From Burkholderia diffusa (GTDB taxonomy: Bacteria; Pseudomonadota; Gammaproteobacteria; Burkholderiales; Burkholderiaceae): a stretch of 24,882 nt of DNA. Made by a program: the position numbers and the translations under genes. Position 1 is the first letter of the stretch, and each line of letters starts with the position of its first letter. The notes under the pieces were generated by a model. That model was given only the letters and a program-made list of their open reading frames with translations, was not told the origin of the DNA and did not search any database. Below are positions 22,348 to 24,882 of this stretch, one piece after another. The stretch lies in contig NZ_CABVPN010000047.1 in the NCBI RefSeq assembly GCF_902499115.1, positions 1 through 24,882 of the forward strand, read 5' to 3'.

Positions 22348-22755
22348 TTAATCCTGAATCTGCCAAGGGGGCTCTATCTGTGCGGCAAGATATTTATCAA
22401 CCTCATCGGAGAGTTTGGTCTTTTCTCGTATCTCGGAAAGTGCGTGTTTGGTAACTAAAAACGGAACGTCATCAGGTAAAATTTTTATTTTAGGATTGCC
22501 AATGGCATCTGCCAAAATCATCACGTATCCTTTGTTTTGTCCCTTAATCGGAAAGCCGACGACCGTTCTCTCGGTTTGTAGCGCCCCAGGCAGAAGAATG
22601 TAGGGTGCACTGTTCTCAGTATCTCGGTAGTTATACTCGACAGCTTGCACGATAGAGTACTCGTGTTTATTGATGGCTTCGTTCTTCATTCCGAGAAAGT
22701 CACACCCTCCAAGAATGGAAACAATAAAGACCCATATATTTCTACGTCTGAGCAT
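22348..22755 (-). CDS. Predicted lipoprotein, likely immunity protein of the Rhs tip (135 aa)
   Basis: The N-terminus (MLRRRNIWVFIVSILGGC) is a lipoprotein signal peptide with lipobox LGGC and Cys18 as the lipidated residue. The mature protein is about 118 residues, mixed alpha/beta, with RTVVGFPIKGQNKGYVMILA and a charged C-terminal helix. No family recognised. It starts 9 nt after the Rhs stop codon on the same strand, the standard place for a cognate immunity gene. A periplasmic lipoprotein would suit a tip that attacks the cell wall or envelope. Composition is lower in GC than the Rhs core, as is usual for exchanged toxin-immunity modules. Confidence 0.78.
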   Translation of the reverse strand: MLRRRNIWVFIVSILGGCDFLGMKNEAINKHEYSIVQAVEYNYRDTENSAPYILLPGALQTERTVVGFPIKGQNKGYVMILADAIGNPKIKILPDDVPFLVTKHALSEIREKTKLSDEVDKYLAAQIEPPWQIQD

Positions 22756-22764
22756 ATGGACTCG

Positions 22765-24882
22765 CTATTTGTTGAAGATGAACATTTCGTCAGGAACTCC
22801 AGATCCCTTTGGGATGTCAATTATTGATATGGAGTTTCTGCGGGCAATTACCCCGGTGTCTATAGGGAAAGGGCTCGTATATGGAACAAAAATTGATGTA
22901 ATGCCGCCTGCTTCAAGGGCATTTTGAGTTCGTGTTGCGCATGTGTCTCGGGCGGCTGCGCCTGGATTTTTAGTAGGGTCTGGAAGCGGCTTCCCTGTGT
23001 ATCTTTTTATTTCATCCAGCATATGAGCCTCTTGCTCTGGCGTTGTCTTAATTATATATATCGTAGTATCTCGATACTTTGCCTGCTTTGAAAGATAATC
23101 GGTTACGCCGCTTCCTTCTCGAGTTCCAGTGCCGAAACTATAGACTCCCTGACCAGTAAATCCAATTGCAACATGGCCAAACGGATTGCTTAATATGCCT
23201 CGACCATGAATAACAACAGTGTCCAGCCCCAGTGGGTCAAGTGAAGTCAGCGGATTCCCGCCCGCGTAGAGATAAAGATTGAGTCCACCAGCAAAACCAA
23301 GCAGGTCTTTAGTTACATAACGAGCGCCGTGCGGATCATAGTACCGATACCGGTTGTAATGCAGCCCGGTCTCATGGTCATGGTACTGCCCCTGGAAGCG
23401 GATGGGGTTGGCGATCAGTGCCTTCCCCGACGCCTTCCTGATCGCCTCCTGCGCGACACCCCAGGCGCGGTACTCGGCGCTCCACGCAATCTCGCTGTGC
23501 TCGTCCGTCAGCTCCTGCGGCGTGCCGAGGTGGTCGCACTGGTACCACGCCAGGCTGTCGATGGCTGGTGCGGGCGGCGGCGGCAGCCATAGCGGGTCTT
23601 CATCCTGCCGGTAGTAGTCGCCGTACTCGGGCTGGTCGAGCAGTTCGATGGCTTCCTCGCGCACTGCCTGCGCCACCGGCACAAAGCTGCCGGGCTCGTA
23701 CACATAGTGCGTGGTGCGTGCGCCAAAGCCGTCCTCGTCGGCAATCTTGCTTTCCCAGGCCAGCGTGTCGCCGTCCCAGCCATATAGCGTGAAACCGCAT
23801 TGCAGCTCGCGGTTGCGCTTCACACGCTCGGCGCGGTTCCAGTGTGGCCCCGCTTCCCTTCTTTCCTCGTAGTGCGCCTGGCTGTGCTTGGACAAGCGCC
23901 GGCCAAGCGCATCGTAGGTGTAGTCGACCTTCAGACGCTCGTCTTCGTAGTGCGTGAGGCGGTCGAACAGATCCCAGGTGAAGCGGCCTTCCTTGCCGTT
24001 GTGCCAACGCTGGGTGAGGTTGCCGCGCGTGTCGTACTGGTAATGGGTGCCGGCGTATTGCTTGAGCAGGTTGTCCAGCGCCTTGATGCGCGGCATGCGC
24101 TGGCGCTCGGCTTCGCGCTGCTCGGCCGGGTCGATGAGGTTGCTCGCCGGGTCGAAGTCAAACGTCTCATGGCCGAGCCTGCTCTGCGCTTCGAGCAGGC
24201 GGCCCACCGGATCGTAGCGGTAGGCAAGCTGGCCGCGCCGCGTATCGTTGATGTCGGTGAGCTGGCCGCTGGCGTCGTAGCGGTAGCGGCGCACCAGCAG
24301 GCGGTTACCGCCTGCGGTGTGTGTGGGCGCAGGCGTGTCGCGCGCCAGCACCTGCTCGCTCAAGCGCCCCATGGCGTCCCACTGCTGCGTTTGCAGCAGG
24401 CGGTTGCCTTGTGTTCTGGCGACCTCGCGGTGCAGGTCGTCGCGCTCGTAGCTGACGAGTTCCCGCTCATCCAACTGGAGAGCAAGCACGTGGCCGCTGC
24501 CGTAGGTGAGCCAGCTGACGCGGTGACCGTCCGGGCGCACGGTGGCAATACGCTGGTTCAGCGCGTCGTATTCGTGCAGCCACACCCCGACCAGCGGCTG
24601 GCCCAGGCGGGTGTAGTGCTGGTGCTCACGCACCAGGTTGCCAGCCGGGTCGTGGAACCATTGCAGGCGGCTGTCGGCGTTGCTGGCCAGTGCCAGGTTG
24701 CCGTTGAGGTCGTAGGCGAAGCGCTCGATCTGCCAGTCGGCCTTGCGCGGGGCTGCGTCGCCAGTTTGCAGCGCAGCGCGCCGCTCGGTGAGGCGACCCA
24801 TCGGGTCGAAGGTGTAGGCGGTGATGCGCTGCCCGTCGATGGCGCGCGCCAGTTTGCCGGTCGCCTCCTCGTACTCGTAGCG
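22765..24882 (-). CDS. Rhs family polymorphic toxin, C-terminal 705 residues (5' end beyond the right edge)
   Basis: The frame is open through 24882. Many YD repeats are visible (FDPMGRLTE, RYRYDASGQLTDIND, YRYDPVGRLLEAQ, YDTRGNLTQRW, YTYDALGRRL). They lead into the Rhs core with YQCDHLGTPQELTDEHSEI, RFQGQYHDHETGLHYNRYRY and the marker SLDPLGL. After the marker comes a 152-residue tip with clearly lower GC. The tip contains NPFGHVAIGFTGQGVYSFGT with His17 of the tip, and DTCATRTQNALEAGGI with Cys95. A His followed by a Cys in these settings suggests a circularly permuted papain/NlpC-like hydrolase. Rhs proteins form a cage that delivers such tips, in Burkholderia usually by type VI secretion. 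The core is complete, so this is probably the active copy. Confidence 0.9.
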   Translation of the reverse strand, partial: RYEYEEATGKLARAIDGQRITAYTFDPMGRLTERRAALQTGDAAPRKADWQIERFAYDLNGNLALASNADSRLQWFHDPAGNLVREHQHYTRLGQPLVGVWLHEYDALNQRIATVRPDGHRVSWLTYGSGHVLALQLDERELVSYERDDLHREVARTQGNRLLQTQQWDAMGRLSEQVLARDTPAPTHTAGGNRLLVRRYRYDASGQLTDINDTRRGQLAYRYDPVGRLLEAQSRLGHETFDFDPASNLIDPAEQREAERQRMPRIKALDNLLKQYAGTHYQYDTRGNLTQRWHNGKEGRFTWDLFDRLTHYEDERLKVDYTYDALGRRLSKHSQAHYEERREAGPHWNRAERVKRNRELQCGFTLYGWDGDTLAWESKIADEDGFGARTTHYVYEPGSFVPVAQAVREEAIELLDQPEYGDYYRQDEDPLWLPPPPAPAIDSLAWYQCDHLGTPQELTDEHSEIAWSAEYRAWGVAQEAIRKASGKALIANPIRFQGQYHDHETGLHYNRYRYYDPHGARYVTKDLLGFAGGLNLYLYAGGNPLTSLDPLGLDTVVIHGRGILSNPFGHVAIGFTGQGVYSFGTGTREGSGVTDYLSKQAKYRDTTIYIIKTTPEQEAHMLDEIKRYTGKPLPDPTKNPGAAARDTCATRTQNALEAGGITSIFVPYTSPFPIDTGVIARRNSISIIDIPKGSGVPDEMFIFNK
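23338..23790. repeat. Rhs-core DNA repeated at 22088-22286 and 19555-19990
   Basis: The DNA coding for the last part of the Rhs core is present three times in direct orientation. Long stretches are near identical, for example the run from the DHExGLHYNRY codons to the TPQELTDEHS codons. The copies at 22088-22286 and 19555-19990 belong to the decayed tips and carry small deletions. Such repeats allow recombination that swaps tips on the intact gene. Confidence 0.88.

Noticed and set aside
19030..24882. Insertion sequence or phage origin of the island
   Set aside because: No transposase, integrase, terminal inverted repeats or tRNA target is visible; Rhs-core recombination explains the structure without them.

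Overview
The window looks like a piece of a Burkholderia chromosome, most likely from the Burkholderia cepacia complex. The backbone is GC-rich with strong G/C third-position use. It carries gene pairs familiar from that genus: an ESPR-type trimeric autotransporter, DUF2339 with DUF3999, a ChoV/ChoW/ChoX choline importer, and Rhs with orphan tips. This assignment comes from reading the sequence; no database was searched.

Layout, left to right. (1) 1-2105 (-): the first 701 codons of a large trimeric autotransporter adhesin. They comprise an extended signal peptide, a YadA-type head, a neck motif, and a Ser/Thr stalk built from nine 129-bp tandem repeats that run off the left edge. An AT-rich control region follows (about 2130-2620) with several perfect inverted repeats, then gene-free GC-rich DNA to about 3170. 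(2) 3174-5870 (-): a ferritin-like di-iron protein, a 72-residue unknown, an NADPH-dependent FMN reductase and a NIPSNAP-family protein. An orphan promoter-terminator pair at 5416-5518 (+) predicts a small RNA of about 68 nt with a CU-rich 5' end. (3) 6171-10915 (-): a translationally coupled DUF2339/DUF3999 membrane pair. (4) 11514-15746 (+): a choline uptake cluster of ATPase, permease, GATase1-type AraC regulator and periplasmic binding protein, closed by a hairpin terminator. (5) 15883-17390: a PACE-family efflux protein (-) divergent from a LysR regulator (+), with a perfect inverted repeat between them. (6) 17440-18914 (-): an Asp-box beta-propeller protein downstream of a MoaD/ThiS-like beta-grasp protein.

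(7) About 19.03-24.88 kb (-) is a compositionally distinct Rhs island. The C-terminal part of a full Rhs protein enters from the right edge. It ends in a 152-residue toxin-like tip with a His...Cys arrangement suggesting a permuted papain/NlpC-like hydrolase. A predicted lipoprotein, the likely immunity protein, follows 9 nt later. Downstream lies a graveyard of older tips. Three or four decayed copies belong to one other tip family, recognised by the pattern GxWxxVN followed by GYYGDDPLxDLR. They are interleaved with three intact paralogous 70-residue membrane proteins that share four cysteines, a central GMFG and a C-terminal CxCY. Tip-B ends in TAATG, directly coupled to its small membrane gene. 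The most likely undescribed system here is this second Rhs toxin family with its small Cys-rich membrane immunity proteins, kept as an array of intact immunity genes after the toxins decayed.
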